A stretch of 64,000 nucleotides of DNA from Sphingobium boeckii (GTDB taxonomy: Bacteria; Pseudomonadota; Alphaproteobacteria; Sphingomonadales; Sphingomonadaceae), in contig NZ_JACIJC010000003.1 in the NCBI RefSeq assembly GCF_014199215.1, positions 574,411 to 638,410 on the forward strand, in the 5' to 3' direction. Positions 25,318-35,098 of this stretch are shown in pieces. Each line of letters opens with the position of its first letter. The first letter of the stretch is position 1. The translations under genes and the position numbers were made by a program. Under the pieces are notes generated by a model that saw only the letters and a list, made by a program, of their open reading frames with translations, was not told the origin of the DNA and did no database searches.

Positions 25318-25653
25318 TTACCAGCCAATGAATAGAAAGCCCACTGCGCCCATGATGCAGGCGAATGCCGCAAGATGGCGCCAGTGCAGCGGCTCTCCCA
25401 GCACGGTGACCATGAAGCCGCCGAAGATAATCAGCGCGATCGCCTCCTGCGCCACCTTGAGCTGACCCGCGCTCCAGCCGCCGGCATAGCCGATCCGGTT
25501 GGCCGGCACGGCAAAGCAATATTCGATCAGCGCGATGCCCCAGCTTATCAGGATCACCAGCAGCACGGGCTTGGCCATCCCGCCTTTCAGATGCCAATAC
25601 CAGGCGATCGTCATGAACACGTTGGAGGCGATCAGCAGGAGAATGGTGGGCAT
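25318..25653 (-). CDS. DMT-family small membrane protein (DUF486)
   Basis: A 111-residue protein with four hydrophobic helices. MPTILLLIASNVFMTIAWYWHLKG at the N-terminus and AFACIMGAVGFLFIGW at the C-terminus match the DUF486 branch of the drug/metabolite transporter superfamily; FAVPANRIGYAGGWSAGQLKVAQEAI is the conserved centre. Substrate unknown. It ends five bases after the PilZ gene on the opposite strand. Confidence 0.85.
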   Translation of the reverse strand: MPTILLLIASNVFMTIAWYWHLKGGMAKPVLLVILISWGIALIEYCFAVPANRIGYAGGWSAGQLKVAQEAIALIIFGGFMVTVLGEPLHWRHLAAFACIMGAVGFLFIGW

Positions 25654-25951
25654 GGTCGCCTTTCATGAAGAGGTGCCCGTCTAGCGGCAAAGCGCAACGG
25701 CTTCGAGAGGGGATGTTTCAGCGTTTCCACGGCGCTGATCGACGAGCGGCCATGGAAACGCGATGAGCTGATTTGAGGCTTTTTTCGGGCCGAGAGGCTC
25801 AGTGTCCTGCGAACCTCTTCAAAAATCGGCTTTGTTGCGTAAGGGAAACGGCAATTCCCGGGAATATGGCCCACGGCCGCCATCACGAACCTTTACGCCA
25901 TATTTACCCGATCGGCCTAAGATCAACAGGACCAACCCCGGAGGATTACCC

Positions 25952-26317
25952 GTGCATATTGCAGCCAAGGTGGCGGTCGAGACGCCCGCACCCCATCAGC
26001 GTAGGGCTGAACGTGAAGCCATTGAAGTGCCCACCACGATGCGGGCGCTCGGCTATCAGGGCCATGATGTTGTGATCCGCAATATATCCACCATGGGCTT
26101 CATGGCCGATGCCGATGGCGAATTCGATGCGGAGAGCATCGTGCGGGTCCGCCTGCCTTCGCTGGGCACCGTATCCGCCCGCGTCGTCTGGGCGAAGGGC
26201 GGCCAGATCGGCTGCGAGTTCACGCATGAAATCGATCTCCACCGGCTGCGCGCCGTGCTTGCCGCCACGGGCGCAGCGCCGTCGCGCCGTGACCGCCGCC
26301 CCCGCCTGGTTTCCTGA
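25952..26317 (+). CDS. PilZ-domain c-di-GMP-binding protein (2)
   Basis: A 121-residue paralogue of the PilZ protein at 24986. The GTG start at 25952 follows GGAGG and aligns with the paralogue's ATG (VHIAAKVAVET against MHVAARMALQS). RRAER supplies the RxxxR motif and RNISTMGF the N-x-S-x-x-G motif; VRVRLPSLGTVSARVVWAKGGQIGCEF continues the barrel. The C-terminal tail (APSRRDRRPRLVS) is basic and absent from the first copy. The pair looks like a local duplication together with the Arg-rich genes. Confidence 0.85.
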   Translation: MHIAAKVAVETPAPHQRRAEREAIEVPTTMRALGYQGHDVVIRNISTMGFMADADGEFDAESIVRVRLPSLGTVSARVVWAKGGQIGCEFTHEIDLHRLRAVLAATGAAPSRRDRRPRLVS

Positions 26318-26350
26318 TCTGGCGCACGCTTAGACCACCTTTCCCGCTGA

Positions 26351-26402
26351 TGAACGCGACGTAATATCGCGTTCACGCAACCGCTTCGCCTGCCCGGTCG
26401 TT
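26351..26402 (+). promoter_or_regulatory. Inverted repeat plus ECF-like promoter, copy 2
   Basis: TGAACGCG-N9-CGCGTTCA (26351-26375, perfect), then GCAACC (26377-26382), 16 bases, CGTT (26399-26402). Same layout as 24047-24098. The dyad centre lies about 45 bases before the expected transcription start, a normal activator position. Confidence 0.6.
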
Positions 26403-26448
26403 CTTGGCCAGTGATCCGCTTTCAAGTGGATCGAGTAGGAGTGGTATT

Positions 26449-26949
26449 ATGAAAAAGATTATTCTGGCGTCGATCATTGCGGCGTTTGCCTTGCCTGCCA
26501 TCCCGGCGATGGCGCAGAATCCGCGCGAAGCGAACCGCGAATATCGGAAGGACGTGCGCGAGGCGCAGCGCGATTATAAGCGTGATGTCCGCGATGCCCG
26601 CAAGGATCGCCGGGAGAGCGTGCGCGACTATCGCCAATATCGCAATTATGACTGGAACCGCCCGGAGCGTGGCCAGCGCTATAATGCGCAGGATTACTAC
26701 CGTGACGGTCGCTATTATCAGGCGCGCAAGCTGAGTTACAATGATCGCGTGTATCGCGGCAATGATGGCCGTTATTATTGCCGCCGCAATGATGGCACCA
26801 CCGGCCTGATCATCGGCGCAGCCGTGGGCGGCCTCCTTGGCAATCAGCTTCAACTGGGCGGATCGGATACGTTGCGCACCATCATCGGCGCGGGTGCCGG
26901 TGGCCTGCTGGGCCGCGAAATCGGCCGCGGTAAAGTTTCCTGTCGCTAA
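26449..26949 (+). CDS. Secreted Arg-rich protein with glycine-zipper domain
   Basis: A 166-residue protein. ATG at 26449 follows AGGAG. A signal peptide (to about residue 22, IPAMAQ) is followed by charged repeats REYRKDVREAQRDYKRDVRDARKD that match those of the 24136 protein. Residues about 85-110 hold YQARKLSYNDRVYRGNDGRYYCRRNDG. The C-terminus is a glycine-zipper 2TM hairpin: TTGLIIGAAVGGLLGNQL and IGAGAGGLLGREIGRG. It probably sits in or on the outer membrane, stress-induced if the ECF-like promoter is real. Confidence 0.78.
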   Translation: MKKIILASIIAAFALPAIPAMAQNPREANREYRKDVREAQRDYKRDVRDARKDRRESVRDYRQYRNYDWNRPERGQRYNAQDYYRDGRYYQARKLSYNDRVYRGNDGRYYCRRNDGTTGLIIGAAVGGLLGNQLQLGGSDTLRTIIGAGAGGLLGREIGRGKVSCR

Positions 26950-26976
26950 GCGGACAGCATCTCTGGTGACAGGAGA

Positions 26977-27009
26977 GGCCCGGCGGGTGCATCACGCACC
27001 CGCCGGGCC
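26977..27009 (+). terminator. Strong hairpin after the glycine-zipper gene
   Basis: A perfect 14-base stem, GGCCCGGCGGGTGC (26977-26990) with its complement at 26996-27009 and a five-base loop. No T-tract follows, so it may act as a 3' stabiliser or need Rho. Confidence 0.6.
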
Positions 27010-27060
27010 GAACCGCGCCAGAAATCGCATTCTGCACTTGCCATCGGCCACCGAACTCCG

Positions 27061-27082
27061 TTACTTACCTCAATGTAAGTAA
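27061..27082 (+). promoter_or_regulatory. Palindromic operator upstream of the P450 gene
   Basis: TTACTTAC-N6-GTAAGTAA, a perfect eight-base dyad ending 16 bases before the P450 start. The form is typical of TetR-family operators. No TetR gene is adjacent. Confidence 0.6.
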
Positions 27083-27098
27083 GCAGGAGCGCTGTCCG

Positions 27099-28469
27099 AT
27101 GGCCTATGCACATACGTTCGAAGCCAATCCCCATTGGCTTCCGGCCAACCCTTCCAGCGCGCTCGATCATGTGCCGGGTGAAGATGGATGGCCTGTCGTC
27201 GGCACCACGCTTGAACAGCTCCGCGATCCAATGGCGTTCGCGCGACGGATGCTTGCCCGCTATGGGCCGGTCTATCGCTGCAAGAGTTTTGGCGGCCGAT
27301 CAGTCGCATTGCTCGGGCCGGATGCCAACGAGTTGATGCTGTTCGATCGGGACAAGCTGTTCTCATCCGAACAGGGCTGGGGGCCGATGCTCAATCTGGT
27401 ATTTCCGCGCGGCCTGATGCTGATCGATTTCGAAAAGCACCGCGCGCATCGCCGCACGCTGTCGGTCGCGTTCAAGCCCGAGCCGATGCGGCGCTATGCG
27501 GACGCTTTGAATACAGGCATCGCAGCGCGCATTCCCGATTGGAGCGATCGGGAGATCAAATTCTATCCCTCAATCAAACAGCTTACGCTTGATCTGGCGG
27601 CGACGTCTTTCCTCGGCATTCCGTTCGGCCCCGAAGCCGAGGCCGTGAACCAGGCCTTTGTCGATATGGTGCAGGCCACGATCGGCGTGGTGCGCTTTCC
27701 TTTGCCATTCACGGATATGCGCAAGGGCGTGAAGGCCCGCGCCTATCTGGTCGATTATTTCGGCCGCGAAGTGCCCAAGCGCCGCGCGGGAGAGGGCGAT
27801 GATATCTTCAGCCAGATCTGCCGCGCCACGCATGAAGACGGCAGCCATCTGACCGAAGACGAGATCGTCGATCACATGAATTTCCTGATGATGGCCGCGC
27901 ATGACACCATCACCTCGTCGATCACGTCCATGGTCTCGCTGCTCGGCAAACATCCCGCGTGGCAGGACAGATTGCGCGAAGAGATGCTGGGTCTGGGCCT
28001 CAATGGCGATAGCCTGCCCTATGAGCGCGTGGATGAGCTGGTGTTAACCGACTACGCCTTCAAGGAAACGCTGCGGATGATCCCGCCCGTCCCCGCGATC
28101 CCGCGCCGCGCGCTTCGCGATTTCTCATTCGGCGGGTATGATTTCCCGGCGGGCACGTTCGTCGGCGTCAATGCCGGCTATGCGCATATGATGCCCGAGC
28201 ATTGGCCCGATCCCGAGACATTCGATCCGATGCGCTTCGCCCCCGAAGCGGTCCGGGCACGGCACAAATATGCCTGGGTGCCCTTCGGCGGCGGCGCGCA
28301 TATGTGCCTGGGTCTGCATTTCGCTTATTTGCAGACCAAGATCTTCTTCTATCATCTGCTGACCACGCACCGCATCGTGCCGACGGGTGCAGGCGAGGGG
28401 CAGTGGCAATATTGGCCAATTCCCAAGCCGAAGGACGGCCTACCCGTGCGGATCGAGCGCATCCTCTGA
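27099..28469 (+). CDS. Cytochrome P450
   Basis: A 456-residue soluble P450. Landmarks: I-helix AAHDT (266-270), ExxR as E323-T-L-R326, PERF-like PMRF near 377, and the haem loop FGGGAHMCLG with axial Cys403. The N-terminus has no membrane anchor. Sequence style (AAHDTITSS, YAHMMPEHWPDPETFDPMRF) resembles the CYP120/CYP51-like branch that acts on sterol- or retinoid-like lipids, but the substrate cannot be assigned. A [2Fe-2S] ferredoxin at 51367 could supply electrons. A perfect palindrome just upstream suggests repressor control. Confidence 0.92.
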   Translation: MAYAHTFEANPHWLPANPSSALDHVPGEDGWPVVGTTLEQLRDPMAFARRMLARYGPVYRCKSFGGRSVALLGPDANELMLFDRDKLFSSEQGWGPMLNLVFPRGLMLIDFEKHRAHRRTLSVAFKPEPMRRYADALNTGIAARIPDWSDREIKFYPSIKQLTLDLAATSFLGIPFGPEAEAVNQAFVDMVQATIGVVRFPLPFTDMRKGVKARAYLVDYFGREVPKRRAGEGDDIFSQICRATHEDGSHLTEDEIVDHMNFLMMAAHDTITSSITSMVSLLGKHPAWQDRLREEMLGLGLNGDSLPYERVDELVLTDYAFKETLRMIPPVPAIPRRALRDFSFGGYDFPAGTFVGVNAGYAHMMPEHWPDPETFDPMRFAPEAVRARHKYAWVPFGGGAHMCLGLHFAYLQTKIFFYHLLTTHRIVPTGAGEGQWQYWPIPKPKDGLPVRIERIL

Positions 28470-28478
28470 GCAGGCGCT

Positions 28479-30671
28479 TTACCGCCCCTTGCGTCCCTTG
28501 AACGTCTGGCTCTTTCCGAACCGTGTCTTCCGCGTCCCCGGCTTGCCTTCGTTGCTGCGCCCCATCGTGGGCGCCTTATGCTCGTCGGCCGGCAGCCCCA
28601 GTTCCTCCCGCTCAAGCGCGCGGATTTCGTCGCGCAGGCGGCCCGCGGTCTCGAATTCCAGATCGGCGGCGGCGCGGCGCATCCGGCCTTCCAATTCCTC
28701 GATATAGGCGCGCAGATTGTGGCCGATCAGATGCGGCTTGTCCTCGATCCCGGTATCGATGGTCACCTGATCGCGATTGGACATATGCCCCATCACGTCG
28801 GAGATGTTGCGCTTGATCGTCATCGGCGTGATGCCATTGGCCTGATTGAACAGATGCTGCTTCTCGCGCCGGCGCGCGGTCTCGTTCATGGCGCGCTCCA
28901 TCGATCCGGTGATGCGATCGGCATAGAGGATCACGCGTCCGTCCACATTGCGCGCGGCGCGGCCGATCGTCTGGATCAGCGACGTTTCGGAGCGCAGAAA
29001 ACCCTCCTTGTCGGCATCGAGAATGCACACCAGCCCGCATTCGGGGATGTCCAATCCCTCGCGCAGCAAATTGATGCCCACCAGCACATCATAGACCCCC
29101 AGCCGCAGGTCTCGGATCAGCTCGATACGCTCCAGCGTCTCGACATCGCTGTGCATGTAGCGGACCTTCAGCCCCGCCTCGTGCATGAATTCGGTCAAAT
29201 CCTCCGCCATGCGCTTGGTAAGCGTGGTCACCAGCGTGCGGTATCCGGCCTCCGCGGTCTTGCGGCATTCATTGATGCAATCCTGCACCTGATCCTCGAC
29301 CGGCTTGATCTCCACCGGTGGATCGATCAGGCCGGTAGGGCGGATCACCTGTTCGCTGAACACGCCGCCGGTCTGCTCCATCTCCCAGCTTCCGGGCGTG
29401 GCGGAGACATAGACCGTCTGCGGGCGCATCACCTCCCATTCGTTGAAGCGCAATGGACGGTTGTCGATCGCTGAGGGCAGACGGAAGCCATATTCCGCCA
29501 GCGTCAATTTGCGACGATGATCGCCGCGCGACATGCCGTTGATCTGGCCGATCGTCTGATGGCTTTCATCCACGAACAGCAACGCATTTTCCGGTAGATA
29601 TTCGAACAATGTCGGCGGCGGCTCACCCGGCATCCGCCCGCTCAGGAACCGGCTGTAATTCTCGATCCCCGCGCAGCTTCCGGTGGCGGCGATCATCTCC
29701 AGATCGAAATTCGTGCGCTGTTCAAGCCTCTGCGCCTCCAGCAATTTGCCTTCGATCACCAATTCCTTCAACCGCTCCGCCAGTTCGAATTTGATCGCCT
29801 CCATCGCCTGTTTCAGCGTGGGGCCGGGCGTCACATGATGGCTGTTGGCATAGACGCGCACATATTCGAGGCTTGCCACCTTCTTGCCGGTGAGCGGATC
29901 GAACTCGACGATCTCCTCGATCTCGTCGCCGAAGAAGCTCACCCGCCAGGCGGTATCCTCATAATGCGAAGGAAACAGCTCAAGCGCATCACCGCGCACG
30001 CGGAAATGGCCCCGCACGAAATTGGCGTCGTTGCGCTTATATTGCAGCGCGACCAGCTTGCGGATGATCTCGCGCTGATCAACTGTCTGGCCCTTTTTCA
30101 GATCGAAGATCATCGCCGAATAGGTTTCGACCGAGCCGATGCCATAAAGGCAGGAAACGGAGGCGACGATGATCACATCATCCCGCTCCAGCAGCGCGCG
30201 CGTGGCCGAATGGCGCATCCGGTCGATCGCCTCGTTTACCGAGCTTTCCTTCTCGATATAGGTGTCCGACCGCGCGACATAGGCTTCGGGCTGGTAATAA
30301 TCATAGTAACTGACGAAATATTCGACCGCATTGTCGGGAAAGAAGCTCTTCATTTCCCCGTAGAGCTGCGCCGCCAGGATCTTGTTGGGTGCCAGGATCA
30401 GCGCGGGCCGTTGCAGCCCTTCGATCACCTTGGCCATGGTAAAGGTCTTGCCCGAGCCGGTGACGCCCAGCAGCACCTGATCGCGCTCCCCCTCGCGCGC
30501 CTGTTGCGTCAGCTCGGCGATGGCGGTCGGCTGATCGCCCGCCGGCTCATAATCCGAAACGATCTTGAAGGCCTTGCCGCCCTCCGTCTTGGGCGGGCGC
30601 TCCGGCCGGTGCGGAACAAAGGAATCGCCGGTCTCCGGCTCTTCGAGACTGGTGCGGATCTGAATAACCAT
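28479..30671 (-). CDS. uvrB: UvrABC excinuclease subunit B
   Basis: A 730-residue UvrB, the damage-verifying helicase-like subunit of nucleotide excision repair. Walker A GVTGSGKT is at 69-76; the beta-hairpin region reads [20 protein letters not shown] is the Walker B box; [10 protein letters not shown] and QTIGRAARN lie in the second helicase domain. The UVR motif near the C-terminus ([27 protein letters not shown]) contacts UvrC. The basic tail [19 protein letters not shown] is extra. The frame runs much further upstream, but homology begins near ATG 30671 (30680 also possible). Divergent from the DUF3617 gene. Confidence 0.95.
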   Translation of the reverse strand: MVIQIRTSLEEPETGDSFVPHRPERPPKTEGGKAFKIVSDYEPAGDQPTAIAELTQQAREGERDQVLLGVTGSGKTFTMAKVIEGLQRPALILAPNKILAAQLYGEMKSFFPDNAVEYFVSYYDYYQPEAYVARSDTYIEKESSVNEAIDRMRHSATRALLERDDVIIVASVSCLYGIGSVETYSAMIFDLKKGQTVDQREIIRKLVALQYKRNDANFVRGHFRVRGDALELFPSHYEDTAWRVSFFGDEIEEIVEFDPLTGKKVASLEYVRVYANSHHVTPGPTLKQAMEAIKFELAERLKELVIEGKLLEAQRLEQRTNFDLEMIAATGSCAGIENYSRFLSGRMPGEPPPTLFEYLPENALLFVDESHQTIGQINGMSRGDHRRKLTLAEYGFRLPSAIDNRPLRFNEWEVMRPQTVYVSATPGSWEMEQTGGVFSEQVIRPTGLIDPPVEIKPVEDQVQDCINECRKTAEAGYRTLVTTLTKRMAEDLTEFMHEAGLKVRYMHSDVETLERIELIRDLRLGVYDVLVGINLLREGLDIPECGLVCILDADKEGFLRSETSLIQTIGRAARNVDGRVILYADRITGSMERAMNETARRREKQHLFNQANGITPMTIKRNISDVMGHMSNRDQVTIDTGIEDKPHLIGHNLRAYIEELEGRMRRAAADLEFETAGRLRDEIRALEREELGLPADEHKAPTMGRSNEGKPGTRKTRFGKSQTFKGRKGR

Positions 30672-30812
30672 GGGGTACATATGGCGAACGCAGGGGCCAT
30701 CGCCAACCCCTGTGCGCATGATCACTTGAACGGGCAGGGAATGCCGATAGTGTCGCCCGCAACGACAATCGGGCGCGTGACACTCAAAACCCGATACCGG
30801 GAAGGATATTCC

Positions 30813-31340
30813 ATGAAGACACTGATTTGCCTCATGCTCCCCGCGCTTGCGCTGGTCGCGTGCGATTCCGCCGACAAAGGCCCCAAGACGCCAGAGCAGG
30901 CCGCCGCGGAGATGAAGGAAGCGGTGAAAATGAAGCCCGGCAAGTGGCAGACCACGATGCAGATCACCAAATTCGAAATGCCCGGCGCGCCGCCCGAAGC
31001 GGCCAATGCGATGAAGGGCATGATGGGCCAGGCGCAGACCAGCGAATCCTGCCTCACCAAGGAGGAAGCCGACAAGGATCCGACCGAATTCATCAAGAAG
31101 GGCCAGGCGGGCGCGGATTGCACGTTCGAACATTTCGACGTTTCGGGCGGCAAGCTGGATGGCAAGATGATCTGCAAGAAAGCCGGTCAGGGCACGATGG
31201 AAGCCGCGATGAAGGGCACGCTGGGTGCTGAAGCCATGACGATGACGATGGATACGCATGTCACCGATCCCAATATGCCGGGCGGCAAGGTGGAGATGGG
31301 CATGACCATGAATTCCAAGCGCATCGGCGAATGCACCTGA
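30813..31340 (+). CDS. DUF3617 lipoprotein
   Basis: A 175-residue protein with lipoprotein signal [17 protein letters not shown] (Cys17). ATG at 30813 follows GAAGGA. The body shows the DUF3617 pattern: [55 protein letters not shown]. Sphingomonads and other proteobacteria carry several of these small envelope proteins of unknown function. Two Cys pairs could form disulfides. It is divergent from uvrB with about 130 shared bases. Confidence 0.85.
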   Translation: MKTLICLMLPALALVACDSADKGPKTPEQAAAEMKEAVKMKPGKWQTTMQITKFEMPGAPPEAANAMKGMMGQAQTSESCLTKEEADKDPTEFIKKGQAGADCTFEHFDVSGGKLDGKMICKKAGQGTMEAAMKGTLGAEAMTMTMDTHVTDPNMPGGKVEMGMTMNSKRIGECT

Positions 31341-31412
31341 CGATCAGGCGATCCTGCCCGGCCATCGGGTGGGACCGGCGACATGAACGGACAAACGGAC
31401 AGGGAGGAAAGA

Positions 31413-32729
31413 ATGCGTCTTTATCATCTGCTCATCGCCGCTGCGTGCATCACGACACCCGTGCTGGCCAAACCGGATTACGAAGCCGCAGTGCAGGCGG
31501 ATTACAAGGCAAGCCTCGCCGCCCTGTTCGATGATTTCCATCGCAATCCCGAACTGAGCTTCAAGGAAACCCGCACCGCGGCGATCATGGCCAAGCAGCT
31601 TCGCGCGATTGGTGGCGTGGTGGTGACGGAAGGCGTCGGCGGCACGGGTGTCGTGGGCGTCATGAAGAATGGTGCCGGCCCCGTGGTGCTGGTCCGCGCG
31701 GATATGGACGGGCTTCCGGTGGAGGAGAAATCGGGCTTGGCGAACGCATCCAAGGTCCATCAGATCGGCATCGACGGCGTGAACAATCCGGTGATGCACG
31801 CCTGCGGCCATGATGTGCACATCACCTCGATGATCGGCACGGCCAAGCGGCTGGCGGCGATGAAGGACCGATGGAAGGGCACGGTGGTGTTCATCGTCCA
31901 GCCCGCCGAAGAGCGCGTCGGTGGCGCGAAGGCGATGCTGGAGGATGGCCTCTATACCCGCTTTCCCAAGCCGGACTATGCCGTGGCCTTTCATGTGTCT
32001 TCCGCGCTGGAAACCGGCAAGGTCAGCGCGTCCGAAAGCATTCAATATAGCTCTGCAGATAGCGTGGACATCATTGTCCACGGCGTCGGCGCGCATGGCG
32101 CCGCGCCGCATACCGGCAAGGATCCCGTCTATATCGCGTCGCAAATTGTGATCGCGCTCCAGGGGATCGTCAGCCGCGAAGTCATGCCGCTCTCTCCCGC
32201 GGTCATCACCGTCGGTGCTTTTCATGCCGGGTTGAAGCACAACATCATTTCCGATCGCGCGGATCTTCAGGTGACCGTGCGCGCCAATGATGAGGAAACC
32301 CGTGCGCAATTGCTGAAGGCGATCGAGCGCATCGCCAAGGGTGTCGGCCGCACCGCCGGCCTGCCGGAAAAACTGCTGCCCGAAGTCCGCGTATCCGAAG
32401 GCACTCCCACCACGATCAACGATACCGCGCTGGCCCGGCGGCTGAATGCGGTGATGATCGAGACGCTGGGACCGCAGGGCTTTGAGCCCTTCGAGCAGAC
32501 CAGCATGGGCGCGGAGGATTTCGCCTATTTCGTCCAACCGGACCTGAAAGTCCCCGGCTATTATTTCGGCGTGGGTGGCACGCCGAAGGCCGCGTTCGAT
32601 GCGGAGGCCAAGGGCGGCCCTGCAGTGCCGTCGCACCATAGCCCCCTGTTCAAGATCGATCCGGAACCTTCGGTGGTGACGGGCACCGTGGCGATGACCG
32701 CAGTGGTGCTCGATCTGCTGAAGCCATGA
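31413..32729 (+). CDS. Secreted M20-family amidohydrolase
   Basis: A 438-residue M20D-type metallopeptidase/amidohydrolase. ATG at 31413 follows GGGAGGAAAGA and the first 19 residues (MRLYHLLIAAACITTPVLA) are a signal peptide, so it is periplasmic. Metal-site motifs: DMDGLP near 98 and HACGHDVH at 129-136; PAEERVGGAKAML and AFHVSS follow; the lid domain is in the middle; the last zinc ligand is expected in SHHSPLF. The family includes hippurate hydrolase, IAA-amino-acid hydrolases and N-acyl-amino-acid deacylases. Substrate is not determined. Confidence 0.9.
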   Translation: MRLYHLLIAAACITTPVLAKPDYEAAVQADYKASLAALFDDFHRNPELSFKETRTAAIMAKQLRAIGGVVVTEGVGGTGVVGVMKNGAGPVVLVRADMDGLPVEEKSGLANASKVHQIGIDGVNNPVMHACGHDVHITSMIGTAKRLAAMKDRWKGTVVFIVQPAEERVGGAKAMLEDGLYTRFPKPDYAVAFHVSSALETGKVSASESIQYSSADSVDIIVHGVGAHGAAPHTGKDPVYIASQIVIALQGIVSREVMPLSPAVITVGAFHAGLKHNIISDRADLQVTVRANDEETRAQLLKAIERIAKGVGRTAGLPEKLLPEVRVSEGTPTTINDTALARRLNAVMIETLGPQGFEPFEQTSMGAEDFAYFVQPDLKVPGYYFGVGGTPKAAFDAEAKGGPAVPSHHSPLFKIDPEPSVVTGTVAMTAVVLDLLKP

Positions 32730-32823
32730 GCTTCGCTCCGCCCGCGGGTCTGGCGGAAAGCAGGTGCGTGGCAAGCGCGTGGCGCGGCGGATAAGCGCGG
32801 GACAAGCGGGACTTTCGCTCTTC

Positions 32824-33981
32824 CTATCCCCGCGGCGTCAGCTTGAGCAGCCGTCCGCCCGCGCCTTCCTCGCCATCCTCGAGCACCCAGAGCGCACCAT
32901 CCGGACCCTGCTCGATCTCGCGAATGCGTTCTCCCATGTCGAAGCGCTGGGCTTCCTTGGCCTTTACGCCATCGAATGTGATGCGCACGATCGCCTTTGA
33001 GGACAGGCCCGGCGCAAAGGCGCTGCCCTTCCATTCGGGAAACAGATCGCCTGAATAAAACATCAGATTGGCGGGCGAGATCACCGGCGTCCAGAATGCC
33101 GCGGGGGCCGCGAATTCGGGGCGGGTATCGTGATCGGGGATGGGCCTGCCATCATAATGATCGCCATTGGAGACGATCGGATAGCCATAATTCTTGCCAC
33201 GCTCGACCAGGTTAAGCTCGTCGCCGCCCTTCGGACCCATCTCCAGATCCCAGAGCTGACCTTTGCCATCGAACGCCAGACCGAGCGCATTGCGATGGCC
33301 GAGCGACCAGATTTGCGCGGTTACCCCGCCCTGATCGGCAAAGGGATTGTCCTTGGGCACCGATCCATCATCATTCAGGCGCAGGATCTTGCCCAGATTG
33401 GATTTCATGTTCTGCGCCGGATCGAATTTCTGCCGCTCCCCCGAAGAGAGGAACAGATAGCCATCGGGCGAAAAGACGATGCGATGCGAATAATGGCCCT
33501 GCCCGCTCACCTTTTCGGACTGACGCCAGATCACTTTCAGCCCGTCCAGCTTCGCGCTGCCATCCTGCGCCATCACCAGCCTGGCGCGCGCCACCGCGGC
33601 ACCACCAAGATCGCCCGCACCCTTTTCGGCATAGCTCAGATAAACAAAGCCATTTTCAGCGAATTTGGGGTGAAGCGCGACATCGCCAAACCCGCCCTGA
33701 CCGCCGTAATTCACCTTGGGCACACCCGCCACATCCACGCTGCCACCGCCAACGGTCCACAGCTTCAGCACGCCCGCTTTTTCGGTGATCAGTGCCTGCT
33801 TGCCGCCGGGCAGAAACGCCATCGCCCAGGGTTCGGCGAACTTTCCGACCTCGGTGACCTTGAACGGCGGCCCATCAACCGGTGAAATCTTGTCCGCTTC
33901 CCGTGTTTGCGCATTGCCGCCACCGCTGGAGCAGGCGGCCATGATCGCGATCAGGGGGATAAGGGCGGACTTGCGGATCAT
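32824..33981 (-). CDS. PQQ-dependent sugar dehydrogenase-type lipoprotein
   Basis: A 385-residue protein. ATG at 33981 gives a lipoprotein signal [17 protein letters not shown] (Cys17); the longer TTG start at 34011 is less likely. The body is a six-bladed beta-propeller of the soluble glucose/aldose sugar dehydrogenase family: [45 protein letters not shown] with the catalytic His, [35 protein letters not shown] and [15 protein letters not shown]. It would oxidise sugars in the periplasm if PQQ is available. No PQQ synthesis gene is in the window. Convergent with the M20 gene. Confidence 0.88.
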   Translation of the reverse strand: MIRKSALIPLIAIMAACSSGGGNAQTREADKISPVDGPPFKVTEVGKFAEPWAMAFLPGGKQALITEKAGVLKLWTVGGGSVDVAGVPKVNYGGQGGFGDVALHPKFAENGFVYLSYAEKGAGDLGGAAVARARLVMAQDGSAKLDGLKVIWRQSEKVSGQGHYSHRIVFSPDGYLFLSSGERQKFDPAQNMKSNLGKILRLNDDGSVPKDNPFADQGGVTAQIWSLGHRNALGLAFDGKGQLWDLEMGPKGGDELNLVERGKNYGYPIVSNGDHYDGRPIPDHDTRPEFAAPAAFWTPVISPANLMFYSGDLFPEWKGSAFAPGLSSKAIVRITFDGVKAKEAQRFDMGERIREIEQGPDGALWVLEDGEEGAGGRLLKLTPRG

Positions 33982-34007
33982 CGAGGCGTCTTTCCGAATA
34001 GGGGCGT

Positions 34008-34274
34008 TCAATCCGCATCATAGCCGATTGAGGACTTGGGCGCATCCATATGATGATGAAAAAGCCACAGCCGGATGGCGCTCGCCAGATTGGGCGGATC
34101 GTCCGCCGCAATGCGCTCCACGTCGATCTGCGCCACCAGCGCATTGAGCGGCAGCGCCCGTTCCACAGCGGCCGCGCCCAGCGCATCCCAGAACATCGGC
34201 TCCAGACTGATTGACGTCTGATGCCCGGCAATGGTGATCGAGCGCTTGACGGGGCCGCGATAGAATTCGCTCAA
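34008..34274 (-). CDS. Ribbon-helix-helix DNA-binding protein
   Basis: An 88-residue protein of the alphaproteobacterial RHH_4 type: [45 protein letters not shown] is the strand-helix-helix, followed by [12 protein letters not shown]. Its start is TTG 34274, which overlaps the phaB stop (TTGA), so translation should be coupled to phaB. It is probably a small autoregulator or regulator of the same operon. The target is unknown. Confidence 0.8.
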   Translation of the reverse strand: MSEFYRGPVKRSITIAGHQTSISLEPMFWDALGAAAVERALPLNALVAQIDVERIAADDPPNLASAIRLWLFHHHMDAPKSSIGYDAD

Positions 34275-34993
34275 TACATATGCTGCCCGCCATTGATCGA
34301 CAGCGTCGATCCGGTGACGAAGCCCGCCTCGTCCGAACAGAGGAACGCCACGCCGCGCGCGATTTCACTCGCCTGACCCAAGCGACCAACAGGCACTTTG
34401 GCCACGATCTTTTCGAGCACTTCGGGCGGCACCGCGGCCACCATGTCCGTATCGATATACCCCGGTGCCAGCGCGTTTACAGTGATCCCGGTCCGCGCGC
34501 CTTCCTGCGCCAGCGCCTTGGTGAAGCCATGGATGCCGGACTTTGCCGCAGCATAGTTCACCTGGCCATATTGGCCGCCCTGCCCGTTGATCGATCCGAT
34601 ATTGACGATCCGGCCCCATTTGCGCTCTTTCATGCCGGGGAACACGGCCTTCGCCATATTGAAGCAGCCGCCCAGATTGACGCGCATCACTTCGTTCCAG
34701 TCATCAAAGCTCATCTTCATCAACACGCCATCGCGCGTGATCCCCGCGTTGTTGACGAGCACATCGACCGGGCCGAGATCCTGCAGCACCTGGTTTGCTC
34801 CATCCTGGCAGGCGTCGAAATCGCCCACGTCCCATTTATAGGTTTTGATCCCGGTGCGCTCGGAAAAGGCCTTGGCCTTTTCCTCATTGCCCCCGTAATT
34901 GGCGGCGACCACCATCCCCATATCCTGAAGCGCAAGGCTGATCGCCTCGCCAATACCGCGTGTGCCGCCGGTGACGATCGCTACTCTGGTCAT
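34271..34993 (-). CDS. phaB: Acetoacetyl-CoA reductase (NADPH)
   Basis: A 240-residue short-chain dehydrogenase; ATG at 34993 follows AGAGGAGAG. VTGGTRGIGEAI is the nucleotide-binding Gly motif, NNAGITRDGVLMKM and NIGSINGQGGQYGQVNYAAAKSG supply the Ser-Tyr-Lys catalytic set, and GITVNALAPGYIDTDMV completes the fold. The RDGVLMKMSFDDWNEVM and GQYGQVNY stretches are specific to PhaB, which makes (R)-3-hydroxybutyryl-CoA for polyhydroxyalkanoate. phaC and the phasin are 13-16 kb away; phaA is not in the window. Confidence 0.92.
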   Translation of the reverse strand: MTRVAIVTGGTRGIGEAISLALQDMGMVVAANYGGNEEKAKAFSERTGIKTYKWDVGDFDACQDGANQVLQDLGPVDVLVNNAGITRDGVLMKMSFDDWNEVMRVNLGGCFNMAKAVFPGMKERKWGRIVNIGSINGQGGQYGQVNYAAAKSGIHGFTKALAQEGARTGITVNALAPGYIDTDMVAAVPPEVLEKIVAKVPVGRLGQASEIARGVAFLCSDEAGFVTGSTLSINGGQHMY

Positions 34994-35098
34994 GGGAATC
35001 GCTCTCCTCTCTCTTGTGTTATCGATCATGACTAATGGAATGTGGACGCCGCGGAAAGCTGGCGAATTGTGTAAAATTCTGTCCGGCCCCGAAAATGT

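Noticed and set aside
30672..31259. N-terminal extension of UvrB suggested by the open frame
   Set aside because: It is antisense to the DUF3617 gene and UvrB homology begins near 30671.
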